Both the position numbers and the translations under genes were made by a program. The notes under the pieces are model-generated. The model was not told the origin of the DNA, ran no database searches, and saw only the letters and a list, made by a program, of their open reading frames with translations. A stretch of DNA of 64,000 nucleotides. Source: an uncultured Clostridia bacterium (GTDB taxonomy: Bacteria; Bacillota; Clostridia; Christensenellales; Borkfalkiaceae). Positions within the stretch are counted from its first letter, which is position 1; each line of letters opens with the position of its first letter. Where the stretch lies: positions 1-64,000 of the forward strand of contig CALVMR010000001.1 of the NCBI GenBank assembly GCA_944346885.1. Reading direction: 5' to 3'. Below are positions 31,814-42,778 of this stretch, piece after piece.

Positions 31814-31842
31814 AGAAAAAGCACGGCGGCAGCCGTGCTTTT
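31814..31842. terminator. Bidirectional terminator
   Basis: AAAAAGCACGGC-GGCA-GCCGTGCTTTTT is a perfect 12-bp stem with A and T flanks, between the convergent Nudix gene and the Cys-rich gene. Confidence 0.85.
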
Positions 31843-31874
31843 TGCAGTAGGAGGGAAAGGGGCAGGCGCGGCGC

Positions 31875-32075
31875 TTACTTGCAGCCGCAGGGGCGGAACA
31901 GGTTACAGATGCCGCCCTTTTTGCAGGCACAGTACGCCACGGCGAGGATGAGGGGCAGGTAGCAGCTGTCGAGAATGTTGCTCAAAATACCGCTCTGCGA
32001 GCAGCAGACGATGAGCAGAAGGATGAGGATCCAAAGGCAGCCGTTATCGCCGCAGAGAGTTCCGAAAAGATTCAT
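31875..32075 (-). CDS. Small cysteine-rich membrane protein (HCB protein 13-like)
   Basis: 66 residues, ten of them Cys (8, 13, 24, 25, 38, 49, 51, 57, 63, 65). AGGAGG precedes ATG 32075. Two hydrophobic stretches (about 14-24, 39-48) suggest membrane insertion. Short, very Cys-rich clostridial proteins of this layout are annotated as chorion class high-cysteine HCB protein 13. Their function is unknown; suggestions include metal or redox roles or the spore coat. The single-gene unit ends at a strong terminator. Confidence 0.78.
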   Translation of the reverse strand: MNLFGTLCGDNGCLWILILLLIVCCSQSGILSNILDSCYLPLILAVAYCACKKGGICNLFRPCGCK

Positions 32076-32463
32076 TGATGATTTCCTCCTGTTTGGCGGC
32101 GGATGGATATGTAAGGGATGTTCGCCGCCGTGCTTGGGCGCCGATGCCGCCCGTTGCGGCCGGTATTTCGGGCGCCTATACTTCATTTTACGCGCGCGGG
32201 AACGGAAATGTTCCGCCTTTTTGCCTTGCCGCATCCGCCCTTCGCATTTTACGGAGCCGATTTGCTTGCCATCGCGCGCGGGATTTGTTATAATATAGGG
32301 CGCTGCGGGAGTCGGCTGCTTCCGCGCCGCGTGCGTTTTTGCGTGCGGTTTTAACGGGATGCGCGGGGAGGGCACCGCCTGTGCGGGCTTTACCCCATAA
32401 AAAACGCATACATATTTTTTGTCACGGATATTCCCTTGGCGGGAAATCCGAGGAGGTCTTCTT
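32076..32463. other. Divergent intergenic region with a structured leader
   Basis: Contains the promoter of the S component gene and about 165 nt of transcribed leader. Within the leader, ATGCG pairs with CGCAT around an inner GGGG/CCCC stem, ending CCCCATAAAAAACGCAT. The shape recalls small riboswitches but I cannot assign a class. Confidence 0.45.
32266..32294 (+). promoter_or_regulatory. Promoter of the S component-coaX operon
   Basis: TTGCCA (32266-32271), a 17-nt spacer and TATAAT (32289-32294). Confidence 0.75.
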
Positions 32464-33159
32464 ATGAAAAGCAAATCGAAAAGAATTGCTTTGTACGGCA
32501 TTTTTGCCGCACTGCTCGTGGTCATGTTTTATTTGGAAACATTGATCGGAAGTTTTTGGATAACGCCGCCGGCGATCATTTCGCTGTCGCTGTTGTTCAC
32601 GCTCTGCCTTTCAGAAGATTGGAAACTTGCTTTGGGCGGCGGAGTATTGTTCGGGCTTGTTTCGTGGGCGCTTGCTGCGATGTTCGGGAACCCAGTGTTT
32701 ATTTTCCCGTGGATATCGGTGCTTCCGCGTCTGTTTGTCGGGATCGGAGCCTACGGCGCTTTCCGTTTGATCAAACATTTCGTGCGGAATAAAACGAATA
32801 AATTTCTTGTATCGTATTTGCCGTATTCGGTCGGGGCGTTGTGCGGTATTTTGATCAATACGATCCTTGTGATTACATGTTTGACGCTTTTTGCTCCTGA
32901 CCTCGGAAGCCTTTCTGATTGGATAAGTGCGTGCGTAACGTTGAATTTTCCGATAGAATTGGTGGCGGCGGTTGTTCTTACGCCTGTCTTGTGCAATGCG
33001 ATAAAGCGTGGAGCGTCTTCCAAAAAGAAGGAGCAACAGCCCGTAACAAAGAATGATTGCGCGCAGCCTGCGGAAGGGGGCGCCGTAGCGGAAGAAGCGA
33101 AGGCGGTAAAGGGCGAGCTGCCCGCGCAAAAACCTCTTTCGCAGCAAAACGGAAACTGA
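32464..33159 (+). CDS. ECF transporter S component, probably for pantothenate
   Basis: 231 residues from MKSKSKRIAL. Six hydrophobic helices (about 7-27, 32-50, 56-76, 80-102, 115-142, 155-178) match the S component fold. A hydrophilic C-terminal tail of about 50 residues (about 180-231) is unusual for these proteins. The next gene, coaX, begins 4 bp later, so pantothenate is the best guess for the vitamin carried. The A, A' and T subunits are not in the window and would be shared. Base composition is more AT-rich than in neighbours. Confidence 0.8.
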   Translation: MKSKSKRIALYGIFAALLVVMFYLETLIGSFWITPPAIISLSLLFTLCLSEDWKLALGGGVLFGLVSWALAAMFGNPVFIFPWISVLPRLFVGIGAYGAFRLIKHFVRNKTNKFLVSYLPYSVGALCGILINTILVITCLTLFAPDLGSLSDWISACVTLNFPIELVAAVVLTPVLCNAIKRGASSKKKEQQPVTKNDCAQPAEGGAVAEEAKAVKGELPAQKPLSQQNGN

Positions 33160-33163
33160 CATC

Positions 33164-33937
33164 ATGGTACTTTGCATCGACATCGGCAATACGAATATCA
33201 AGTACGGGCTGTTCGAGGGCGGCGAACTGAAAGTAAGTTTCCGCGTTGCCACCGACCTCAACCGCACGAGCGACCAATACGGCACCGCCATCATCGACAT
33301 GCTTGCGGTGCAGCGCATCTATGCCGCCGATATCGACGGGGCGATCATCTCTTCGGTGGTGCCGTCGCTCAACTACACCGTTTCGCACATGTGTTCGGCG
33401 TACCTCGGCGTAGAGCCGCTGCTCGTCGGCGCGGGGCTGAAAACGGGGCACGACCTGCGTGTAGACAACGCGCGCGAAGTGGGGGCGGACCGCATCGTCA
33501 ACGACGTGGCGGCGATCCGCAAATACGGCGCGCCCGTCATCGTTATCGACTTCGGCACGGCAACCACCTTCAACGTCGTCAACGCGCAGGGCGAGTTTAT
33601 CGGCGGGGTGATCGCGCCGGGGATCCGCGGGTCGATGGATTCGCTCGTATCGGGAACGGCAAAGCTCCCGCGCGTGGAGATCGAAACGCCGAAGAGCGTG
33701 ATCGGGAAAAATACGATCACGAACATGCAGGCGGGGCTGGTGTTCGGCTTTGCGGGGCTGGTCGATTACATCGTAAAAAAGATCCGCCGCGAGATGAAGC
33801 TGCCCGCCATGCCCGTTGTGGCGACGGGCGGGTTCAGCGAGATCATCGCCAAAGAGATTTCCTGCATCGACCATGTAGACAAACTGCTCACGTTGCAGGG
33901 GCTGAAATATCTGTACGATCTGAACACGGGCGCCTGA
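33164..33937 (+). CDS. coaX: Type III pantothenate kinase
   Basis: 257 residues. Phosphorylates pantothenate, the first step of CoA synthesis. ASKHA-fold motifs are the N-terminal DIGNTNIKYG (P-loop-like), GADRIVNDVAA with the catalytic Asp, DFGTATTFNVV and GGVIAPGI. The start follows the S component stop by 4 bp. Together these give uptake and trapping of pantothenate. Confidence 0.95.
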   Translation: MVLCIDIGNTNIKYGLFEGGELKVSFRVATDLNRTSDQYGTAIIDMLAVQRIYAADIDGAIISSVVPSLNYTVSHMCSAYLGVEPLLVGAGLKTGHDLRVDNAREVGADRIVNDVAAIRKYGAPVIVIDFGTATTFNVVNAQGEFIGGVIAPGIRGSMDSLVSGTAKLPRVEIETPKSVIGKNTITNMQAGLVFGFAGLVDYIVKKIRREMKLPAMPVVATGGFSEIIAKEISCIDHVDKLLTLQGLKYLYDLNTGA

Positions 33938-33992
33938 ACGTTTTGCCGCGCGGGCGGCGACGGGGGCGGACTTTTGCGCAGGAGGCATAACA

Positions 33993-35276
33993 ATGAAAAG
34001 TGTGGGCGTAGCGATCCTCGGTTTGGGGGTCGTCGGAGGCGGAACGTATAAGATCTTGCGCGACCACAGGGATTTTTACCGCCGCACGCAGCATGTGGAT
34101 CTTTCCGTGGAGTGCGTGCTCGAACTCAACAAGCAGCGCGCGCTCGACCTCGGCATCGAGGAGAGCCGCATTGCGGATAACATCGCCGAGATCGTTTCCA
34201 ATCCCGCGGTGGATATCGTGGTGGAGGTCATCGGCGGCGTGGAGCCCGCGCGCAGTTTTGTGCTGGCGGCGCTGCACAGCGGCAAAACGGTGGTCACTTC
34301 CAACAAAGAACTGTTCTGCAAACACTGGTACGAGCTGGAAAAGGCGGCAAAGCGCACCAACGCGGGGCTGTACTTTGAGGCAAGCTGCGTCGGCGGCGTG
34401 CCCATCATCCGCACGCTGACAGACGGGTTGCAGGCGAACGTGCTTACCCGCCTTACGGGCATCATCAACGGAACGACCAACTACATTCTCACCCGCATGA
34501 CGCGCGAAGGGGCGGATTACGCCTCCGTTTTAAAGGATGCGCAAAAGCTCGGCTATGCCGAAAAGGACCCGACGGCGGATGTGGAAGGGTACGACGCGGC
34601 GTACAAACTCTCCATTTTATCCAGCCTTGCTTTCCATACCCGCGTGCCGCTCGAAAAGGTGTACCGCGAGGGCATTTCCAACGTTTCCGCCGTGGATATC
34701 GCGCACGGAAAAGACCTCGGCTATGTGCTCAAATTGCTCGCCATCGGCAAAAACAACGAAAACGGGGTGGAGGTGCGCGTGCACCCCGCCTTCCTGCGCA
34801 AAGACCATCCGCTCGCTTCGGTGGGGGATAGCTTCAATGCCGTATTCTTGCAGGGAGATAGCGTGGGAGACGTGATGCTGTACGGGCGCGGCGCAGGCGC
34901 GCTGCCCACGGGCAGCGCCATCGTGTCGGACGTCATTTACGCCGCCACGCATGCCGACCACAAGTACGCGACCTTTAAAAACACCATGCTCCCCGAAAAA
35001 GGGGTGCGGTTCGTTACCGACTTCAAGAGCCGCTATTACATCCGTTTCACCGCCAAGGACAGGGCGGGCGTGCTGGCAAAGGTGGCGGGCATCTTTGCAA
35101 AGAGCAACATCAGCATCGCCGACCTGCTGCAAAAGGGAGACGGCGACGAAAACGGCATCCCCGTCATTCTCGTCACGCACGAAACGCATGAGATGGCGGT
35201 GCGCCGCGCCGTCGAAAAGATCCGCGCGCTTTCAGACGTGCTCTCCGTGGACAGTTTGATCCGCGTGGAGGGGTAA
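33993..35276 (+). CDS. hom: Homoserine dehydrogenase with ACT domain
   Basis: 427 residues. Reduces aspartate semialdehyde to homoserine for threonine and methionine. The NAD(P) motif is GLGVVGGGTY (about 10-19), with NKELF (conserved Asn/Lys), GIINGTTNYILTRM, YAEKDPTADVEGYDAAYKL (substrate and catalytic Lys) and a C-terminal ACT domain (about 348-427, YYIRFTAKDRAGVLAKVAGIF) for feedback control. AGGAGG lies 5-6 nt before the ATG. Confidence 0.95.
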   Translation: MKSVGVAILGLGVVGGGTYKILRDHRDFYRRTQHVDLSVECVLELNKQRALDLGIEESRIADNIAEIVSNPAVDIVVEVIGGVEPARSFVLAALHSGKTVVTSNKELFCKHWYELEKAAKRTNAGLYFEASCVGGVPIIRTLTDGLQANVLTRLTGIINGTTNYILTRMTREGADYASVLKDAQKLGYAEKDPTADVEGYDAAYKLSILSSLAFHTRVPLEKVYREGISNVSAVDIAHGKDLGYVLKLLAIGKNNENGVEVRVHPAFLRKDHPLASVGDSFNAVFLQGDSVGDVMLYGRGAGALPTGSAIVSDVIYAATHADHKYATFKNTMLPEKGVRFVTDFKSRYYIRFTAKDRAGVLAKVAGIFAKSNISIADLLQKGDGDENGIPVILVTHETHEMAVRRAVEKIRALSDVLSVDSLIRVEG

Positions 35277-35299
35277 GCGGGCAAAACAAAGGGCAGGCA

Positions 35300-35330
35300 G
35301 CCGCCGCGGAATGTTCCGCGGCGGCTTTTT
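35300..35330 (+). terminator. Rho-independent terminator after hom
   Basis: A 12-bp stem (35300-35311 with 35314-35325) and five T. Confidence 0.85.
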
Positions 35331-35389
35331 GCTGCCCGCGGAGCGGGTATTTTGCGGGCGCTTTTGCGGGCGCGCCGCCCTGCAAACGG

Positions 35390-35418
35390 TTGCTTTTTTC
35401 GGCGGAACGCGCTATACT
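35390..35418 (+). promoter_or_regulatory. Promoter of the ferritin gene
   Basis: TTGCTT (35390-35395), a 17-nt spacer and TATACT (35413-35418). Confidence 0.7.
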
Positions 35419-35447
35419 GAATAAAACAACGGGAGGGTTGCGTCTGT

Positions 35448-35969
35448 ATGGAAACAAAAGTGGCAAACTTGCTCAACGAGCAGGTCAACAAAGAGTTTTA
35501 TTCGGCATATCTGTATCTGGATTTTGCAAATTGGTTTGAAGATGCGGGGCTTTCGGGCTTTGCGCACTGGTACGAAGTGCAGGCGCAGGAGGAGCGCGAC
35601 CACGCGCTCGCCATCCGCAGGTACCTGTGCGACAGCGGCGTGCGCGTCCGTTTGGACGCCGTTGCCCGCCCCGATAAGGTGTTCGATTCCTCGCTCTCCG
35701 TGCTGGAAGCGGGGCTGGCGCACGAGCGGTACGTGAGCGCGAGCATCAACGAGGTATATGCCGCCGCCGCGGCGGCAAAGGACTTCCGCACCATGCAGTT
35801 TTTGGATGCGTTCGTCAAAGAACAGGGCGAAGAGGAGAAAAACGCGGAAGATCTCATCAAAAAGATGAAGCTGTTCGGCGGGGATGCGCGCAGCCTGTAT
35901 TTGATGGATAAGGATCTTGCCGCACGCGTCTATGCGCCTTTTAACGCGGGCGGCGAAGCAAACGCCTGA
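35448..35969 (+). CDS. Non-haem ferritin
   Basis: 173 residues. Iron-storage 24-mer subunit. The ferroxidase ligands are in place: Glu in NKEFYSAYLYL (about 16), Glu and His in AQEERDH (about 48-52), Glu around 93 and the EQGEEE Glu/Gln cluster (about 125-131). N-terminal LLNEQVNKEFYSAYLY is typical of bacterial FtnA. Own promoter. No Fur-like box is obvious. Confidence 0.93.
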   Translation: METKVANLLNEQVNKEFYSAYLYLDFANWFEDAGLSGFAHWYEVQAQEERDHALAIRRYLCDSGVRVRLDAVARPDKVFDSSLSVLEAGLAHERYVSASINEVYAAAAAAKDFRTMQFLDAFVKEQGEEEKNAEDLIKKMKLFGGDARSLYLMDKDLAARVYAPFNAGGEANA

Positions 35970-36140
35970 AAAGGGAAATACCCGAAAAGGGAAACGCCCG
36001 AAAGAATGCGGCGCGCCGCTTGCTTGCCGCCGCCAAAGGAAGGTGCAAAACGGCGGTTTCCGTTTGCCAAAGTGCGGGCGGCGGCATTCCCGCGGCGGAA
36101 AGCGGACGAAAAGGGAAATCTCCGCGGAGGAAAGCGGTCA

Positions 36141-36174
36141 AAAAAAGGAGAGCCGAGGCAGGCTCTCCTTTTTT
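36141..36174. terminator. Bidirectional terminator between ferritin and argH
   Basis: AAAAAAGGAGAGCC-GAGGCA-GGCTCTCCTTTTTT: perfect stem with A and T flanks. Two further GC hairpins follow (36181-36209, 36224-36246) closer to the argH end. Confidence 0.9.
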
Positions 36175-36254
36175 GGTAACGAAACCCCGCGGATGGTCTG
36201 CGGGGTTTCGATATACAGAAAGACCCGCGCGGCTTTGCCGCGCGGGAAAACAAA

Positions 36255-37643
36255 TTACTGTTCGTCCTTGAACATCCGGTTCAGCCTTCTGGTGATGGAG
36301 CGGATGTTTTCGCGTACGGCGCTGCGGGCGCTTCCGCCGATCACTTTGCGCGCTTCGACCGACTTGTTCACGCGCACGCGCTGCAAGATCTCTTCGTCGA
36401 AGAGGGAGGAAAAGCTCTGGTACACGGGCAGTTCGAGCGTTTCCAGCTTTTTGCCGTTTTCGATGCAGTAGCGCACGATCTGCCCCGTAAGCGCATGTGC
36501 GTCGCGGAAGGGCAGCCCCTTTTCGACCAAATAATCGGCAACGTCGGTCGCGGTGGTAAAACCGCTGCCTGCCGCCGCGCGCATGCGCTTGGTGTCAAAG
36601 GAGATGTTCTGCAACAGGTCGTTGAAGATGCTCAGGCAGGCGCGCACGGTGTCTTCCGCGTTGAACAGCGCCTCTTTATCCTCTTGCAGGTCTTTGTCGT
36701 AGGAGAGCGGGATGCCTTTGAGCACGGTCAAGATCGCCGTCAGGCTGCCGTACACGCGCCCCGTTTTGCCGCGCACGAGTTCGGGGATATCCGGGTTCTT
36801 TTTCTGCGGCATGATGGAGGAGCCCGTCGCGTACGAATCGGCAATTTCCACAAAGCGGAATTCGTCCGAAGAGTAGAGGATCAGATCCTCCGAAAAACGG
36901 GAGAGGTGCATCATCACCGTCGAACAGCAGAAGATGTATTCGGCAACGAAATCACGGTCCGAAACGGCGTCGATGGAGTTTTGCGAAATTTCCGAAAAGG
37001 AGAGGAGGCTCGCCGTCATGCGGCGGTCGATGGGGAAATCCGTTCCCGCCAAAGCGCAGCTGCCCAGCGGCATCACGTCCGTGCGCTTATAGCAGTCGGT
37101 AAAGCGCTCGATGTCGCGCAAAAACATTTCGCTGTACGCGTTTATGTACTGCGCGACCGAAACGGGCTGCGCTTTTTGCAGGTGGGTGTAGCCCGGCATG
37201 ATGAATTGCACGTTGTTGTTGGCGATATCCAGCAGGGTATTGACGAGGGTGCGCAGCATGCCGCAGACCGCCACGATGCTGTCTTTGCAGTACAGGCGCA
37301 GGTCCGTTGCCACCTGGTCGTTGCGAGAGCGCGCCGTGTGCAGCTTTTTGCCGACGGCACCGATGCGCTTGACGAGTTCGTTTTCCACAAAGGTATGGAT
37401 ATCCTCCGCGCCTTCGATCTGCAAATTCCCTTTTTCGATATCGGCAAGCATGTTGATGAGCGCGTCGCAGATCTTATCGGCATCCGCTTTGGGGATGATC
37501 TGCGTTTCGCCCAGCATCTTCGCGTGCGCGATGCCGGCAAGAATGTCGTGCCAATACAGTTTGTAATCAAAGGACAGCGATTGGTTGAAGTCGTCCGCGT
37601 CTTGGGCGCTGGTGCCTTTAAAACGTCCTTCCCACAGTTTCAT
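36255..37643 (-). CDS. argH: Argininosuccinate lyase
   Basis: 462 residues. Splits argininosuccinate into arginine and fumarate. N-terminal MKLWEGRFKG, the signature GSSIMPQKKNPD (about 274-285, catalytic Ser loop), TARSRNDQV and the GYTHLQKAQP His site are all intact. It stands alone: argG, its usual neighbour, is not in the window. Confidence 0.95.
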   Translation of the reverse strand: MKLWEGRFKGTSAQDADDFNQSLSFDYKLYWHDILAGIAHAKMLGETQIIPKADADKICDALINMLADIEKGNLQIEGAEDIHTFVENELVKRIGAVGKKLHTARSRNDQVATDLRLYCKDSIVAVCGMLRTLVNTLLDIANNNVQFIMPGYTHLQKAQPVSVAQYINAYSEMFLRDIERFTDCYKRTDVMPLGSCALAGTDFPIDRRMTASLLSFSEISQNSIDAVSDRDFVAEYIFCCSTVMMHLSRFSEDLILYSSDEFRFVEIADSYATGSSIMPQKKNPDIPELVRGKTGRVYGSLTAILTVLKGIPLSYDKDLQEDKEALFNAEDTVRACLSIFNDLLQNISFDTKRMRAAAGSGFTTATDVADYLVEKGLPFRDAHALTGQIVRYCIENGKKLETLELPVYQSFSSLFDEEILQRVRVNKSVEARKVIGGSARSAVRENIRSITRRLNRMFKDEQ

Positions 37644-37834
37644 AATTGCACACTCCCGTTTAAAATTGACTTGATTTTGTTTGACTTATTCCGCCGAAAA
37701 TTTTACAATAATAGGAGGAACGCAGCCGTTTTGCGCGGGCGGCGCCGACCGTACGCGCATACTTATTTTTATTGTAATATATTTTTGCGGAAATTTCAAG
37801 CTATTTCCGAAAAAAATTGCAAAGCAGGGAAAAA

Positions 37835-38329
37835 TTGATCATTTTAGGGATCGACCCCGGTATCGCCACGCTCGGCTACGGGGTCTTGCAAAAAGACGCG
37901 CGCGGAGAAGTCCGCGCCGAAGATTACGGCGTCGTCACCACCCCGAAGGAGGAGCGCCTTCCGGTGCGGCTCGCCATGCTCGAAGAGGGGCTGAACAAAT
38001 TGCTCGACGCGTTTTCACCGGACGAAGTGGCGGTGGAGGAGCTGTTCTTCACCAAAAACGTGACGACGGGCATCGCCGTCGCGCATGCGCGCGGCGTGGC
38101 GCTTTTGACCTGCGTCAAGCGCTGCGGCAGGCTGTTCGAGTACACGCCCATGCAGATCAAGCAGGCGCTCACCGGGTACGGCAAGGCGGAAAAGCGGCAG
38201 ATCCAGCTGGTCACCGCCAATTTGCTGCGCCTGCGCGGCATTCCCCGCCCGGACGACGCGGCGGACGCGCTCGCCGTGGCGCTGTGCCATTCGTTTACCT
38301 CCCGCCTTTCGGGGCTGTACAGCATTTGA
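37835..38329 (+). CDS. ruvC: Holliday junction endodeoxyribonuclease RuvC
   Basis: About 164 residues. Resolves Holliday junctions. Acidic catalytic residues are in ILGIDPG (about 7), VEELFF (about 66-67) and PDDAADALAVA (about 138-142). There is no ATG. TTG 37835, with AGGGA upstream, gives the canonical N-terminus (M-IILGIDPG). TTG 37817 would add six residues. First gene of ruvCAB. Confidence 0.92.
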   Translation: MIILGIDPGIATLGYGVLQKDARGEVRAEDYGVVTTPKEERLPVRLAMLEEGLNKLLDAFSPDEVAVEELFFTKNVTTGIAVAHARGVALLTCVKRCGRLFEYTPMQIKQALTGYGKAEKRQIQLVTANLLRLRGIPRPDDAADALAVALCHSFTSRLSGLYSI

Positions 38330-38356
38330 TTTGCCGCGCGGCGGCAGGAGAAAGAG

Positions 38357-38944
38357 ATGATCGGGTATTTAAAAGGGAACGTGCTCTCCGCTTCGGACGG
38401 GGTCGTGCTTTTGGAAACGGGCGGCGTCGGCTACGAACTTGTGTGTTCGGGCGCGGCGTTCGCAAAACTCGTGACGGACAAAAAGGGAGAGGTATATACC
38501 AGCATGCAGGTGCGCGAGGACGGCGTAACGCTGTTCGGCTTCGTCTCCCCCGAAGAAAAGAATATGTTTTTGAAGCTTATTTCCGTCTCCGGCGTGGGAC
38601 CGAAGCTGGGGATAGCCGTGCTTTCGGGCATGAACTTGGGCGAGCTTGCCGCGGCGATCGCCTCGTCGGATATCCGCGGGCTGTGCTCGGTAAAGGGGCT
38701 CGGAAAAAAGACGGCGGAGCGCATCGTGCTGGAACTGCGCGAAAAGGTGACCGACCTGCCCGCGCCCGCCGCGGGGGCGCCCGCCCCCGTGCAAAGCGCG
38801 CAGGGCGAGGAAGAGGACGCCGTGATCGGGCTTATGTCGCTCGGCTATACGCGCACGGAGAGCGCGCGCGCCGTGCGCGCCGCCATCGAGCGGGGCGCGG
38901 CGGGCGTGGAACAGATCGTTTTATCCGCGTTGAAAAATATGTAA
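38357..38944 (+). CDS. ruvA: Holliday junction branch migration protein RuvA
   Basis: 195 residues. Binds the junction and loads RuvB. OB-fold MIGYLKGNVLS at the start, two HhH motifs (VSGVGPKLGIAVLS and VKGLGKKTAERIVLEL) and a C-terminal RuvB-contacting domain (about 150-195, GLMSLGYTRTESARAV). Between ruvC and ruvB. Confidence 0.95.
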   Translation: MIGYLKGNVLSASDGVVLLETGGVGYELVCSGAAFAKLVTDKKGEVYTSMQVREDGVTLFGFVSPEEKNMFLKLISVSGVGPKLGIAVLSGMNLGELAAAIASSDIRGLCSVKGLGKKTAERIVLELREKVTDLPAPAAGAPAPVQSAQGEEEDAVIGLMSLGYTRTESARAVRAAIERGAAGVEQIVLSALKNM

Positions 38945-38977
38945 CGGCGGGCGGCGCGCGCCGCCGGGAGATCGGGT

Positions 38978-40027
38978 ATGTTTGAAGAGGATCTTGCAGC
39001 CGAACGGCTGGTCATGAGCACAAAAGGGGAGCTGGACGCGGAGGAAAACGCGCTGCGCCCGAAGACCATGGCGGAGTACGTCGGGCAGAGCAAAGTCAAA
39101 GAAAATCTCGAAGTGTACATCTCCTCCGCAAAAATGCGGGGCGAGCCGCTCGACCACGTGCTTTTGTACGGGCCTCCCGGATTGGGCAAAACGACGCTCG
39201 CGCACATCATTGCAAGCGAATTGGGCGTGCAGCTCAAATTGACCAGCGGGCCCGCCATCGAGCGCAGCGGCGACCTTGCCGCCATCCTCACCAACCTCAA
39301 CGAGGGAGACGTGCTGTTCATCGACGAGATCCACCGCCTCAACCGTTCGGTGGAGGAGGTGCTGTATTCGGCGATGGAGGATTACGCGCTGGATATCATC
39401 GTGGGGAAAGGCCCTTCCGCGCGCAACATCCGTTTTACGCTCAAAAAATTCACGCTCGTCGGGGCAACGACCAAGGCGGGCATGCTCGCTTCGCCGCTGC
39501 GCGACCGCTTCGGCGTTTTGTGCCGCCTCGATATGTACACGCCCGCCGAGCTCGCGCAGATCGTTACGCGTTCGGCGCGCGTGCTCGGCATCGACCTTGC
39601 CGCCGACGCGGCGCAGGAGATCTCCCGCCGTTCCCGCGGCACGCCGCGCATCGCCAACCGCCTTTTAAAGCGCGTGCGCGATTTTGCCGCCGTGGGCGGG
39701 AATGCGCGCGTGACCGTTGAAGACGCGCGCTATGCCTTGCGGCGCATGGATATCGACGAGCTGGGGCTGGACGATACCGACCGCGGGCTGCTGCGCGCGC
39801 TCATCGAAAAATTCGGCGGCGGCCCCGCCGGGCTGGAAACGCTCGCCGCGACCATCAACGAGGACGCGAACACCATCGAAGACGTGTACGAACCGTACTT
39901 GCTGCAACTCGGCTTTCTTGCCCGTACGCCGCGCGGAAGGGTATGCTTGAAAGGCGGGTACGAACACATGGGCGTGAAGATGAGCGAAAAGCAGCGCGCG
40001 CAGATCTCGATCTTCGACGAGGAGTAA
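38978..40027 (+). CDS. ruvB: Holliday junction branch migration helicase RuvB
   Basis: 349 residues. AAA+ motor for branch migration. [12 protein letters not shown], Walker [10 protein letters not shown] (about 66-74), Walker [10 protein letters not shown] (about 115), sensor [18 protein letters not shown] with the arginine finger, and the winged-helix C-terminus ([23 protein letters not shown]) are all present. Confidence 0.96.
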   Translation: MFEEDLAAERLVMSTKGELDAEENALRPKTMAEYVGQSKVKENLEVYISSAKMRGEPLDHVLLYGPPGLGKTTLAHIIASELGVQLKLTSGPAIERSGDLAAILTNLNEGDVLFIDEIHRLNRSVEEVLYSAMEDYALDIIVGKGPSARNIRFTLKKFTLVGATTKAGMLASPLRDRFGVLCRLDMYTPAELAQIVTRSARVLGIDLAADAAQEISRRSRGTPRIANRLLKRVRDFAAVGGNARVTVEDARYALRRMDIDELGLDDTDRGLLRALIEKFGGGPAGLETLAATINEDANTIEDVYEPYLLQLGFLARTPRGRVCLKGGYEHMGVKMSEKQRAQISIFDEE

Positions 40028-40105
40028 ACCGCAAAACTTTTTTCCGAACCTTGCGCTTCTGTGCCGAAGGGGCGTGCCTTTCGGCGGGCGGCGGAGTAAA
40101 ACGAT

Positions 40106-41128
40106 ATGCTGTTACGATCCGATTATTATTACGAACTGCCCGAAGAGCTGATCGCACAGACGCCCGCGGAACCGCGGGATTCTTCTCGTCTGCTCGTGTA
40201 CGACCGCAAAACAGGGCACACGGAGCACCGCGTGTTCCGTGACGTCAAGGAGTATTTGCGCCCCGGAGACGTGCTTGTCATCAACAATACGAAGGTGCTT
40301 CCCGCGCGCCTGTTTGCCTATACGCGCGGCGGCGGCAGGGTGGAAGTGCTGCTTTTGAAGCGGCGCGATCTCGCCGAATGGGAGGTGCTCGTTCGTCCCG
40401 GAAAAAAGGCGCGCGTCGGGGCGCGGCTCGCCGTGTCGGAGGAGCTTTCGCTCTCGGTGGAGGGCGTTACCGCAACGGGCGAGCGCATCGTCCGCTTTTA
40501 TTACGACGGCGTGTTTGAAGACATTCTTTCCCGCGTGGGGAACATGCCGCTGCCGCCGTATATCCATGAAAAATTGAAGGACCAGAACCGTTACCAAACG
40601 GTGTACTGCAAAACGGAGGGCTCTGCCGCGGCGCCGACGGCGGGGCTGCACTTTACCGAGGAACTGCTTTCTTCGATCAAGGCGATGGGCGTCGAGGTCG
40701 CCGAAGTGCTGCTGCATGTGGGGCTGGGCACTTTCCGCCCCGTCAAAGAAGAGGATTTGACGCACCATGTGATGCACTCCGAATATTACAGCGTCGGCAA
40801 AGAGGCGGCGGAAACCGTCAACGCCGCCAAACGGGAGGGGCGGCGGGTCATCGCCGTGGGAACGACTTCCGTGCGCACCCTGGAAACGGTTGCCGACGAG
40901 CACGGCTTTCTCCGCCCTTGCAGCGGCGATACGTCCATTTTCATCTATCCGCCCTATACGTTCAAATGCGTGGATGCGCTCATCACCAACTTCCATCTCC
41001 CTGAAAGCACCCTCATCATGCTCGTTTCCGCCTTTATGGGGCGCGAACAGTGCCTCGCCCTGTATCGAGAGGCGGTGGAGAGGAGGTATCGTTTTTTTTC
41101 CTTCGGCGACGCGATGATGATTGTATAA
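40106..41128 (+). CDS. queA: tRNA preQ1(34) S-adenosylmethionine ribosyltransferase-isomerase
   Basis: 340 residues. Adds the ribosyl part of SAM to preQ1 in tRNA, forming epoxyqueuosine. Family motifs are [46 protein letters not shown] and [17 protein letters not shown]. Paired with tgt downstream, separated by a repeat-filled 380-bp gap. Confidence 0.95.
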   Translation: MLLRSDYYYELPEELIAQTPAEPRDSSRLLVYDRKTGHTEHRVFRDVKEYLRPGDVLVINNTKVLPARLFAYTRGGGRVEVLLLKRRDLAEWEVLVRPGKKARVGARLAVSEELSLSVEGVTATGERIVRFYYDGVFEDILSRVGNMPLPPYIHEKLKDQNRYQTVYCKTEGSAAAPTAGLHFTEELLSSIKAMGVEVAEVLLHVGLGTFRPVKEEDLTHHVMHSEYYSVGKEAAETVNAAKREGRRVIAVGTTSVRTLETVADEHGFLRPCSGDTSIFIYPPYTFKCVDALITNFHLPESTLIMLVSAFMGREQCLALYREAVERRYRFFSFGDAMMIV

Positions 41129-42642
<1,514 letters not shown>

Positions 42643-42700
42643 ATAAACGGTAAAATTTTGCGCTTTCGACGTTTTCTTTCCGCAGGCGGCAAAAAAACAG

Positions 42701-42729
42701 TTGCCAAAATTGCGTAAAATCGGTATGAT
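42701..42729 (+). promoter_or_regulatory. Promoter of yajC with overlapping palindrome
   Basis: TTGCCA (42701-42706), a 17-nt spacer and TATGAT (42724-42729). The -10 lies inside an inverted repeat CGGTATG-N7-CATACCG (42721-42741). Confidence 0.7.
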
Positions 42730-42778
42730 ATTGGCATACCGTAAAAGGGAATAAAAAATTTTCGGAAGGTGTTCGAAT

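Noticed and set aside
32370-32420. preQ1 riboswitch before the S component
   Set aside because: The CCCCATAAAAAAC end resembles the preQ1-I tail, but the 5' loop and the pairing with CUA are missing.
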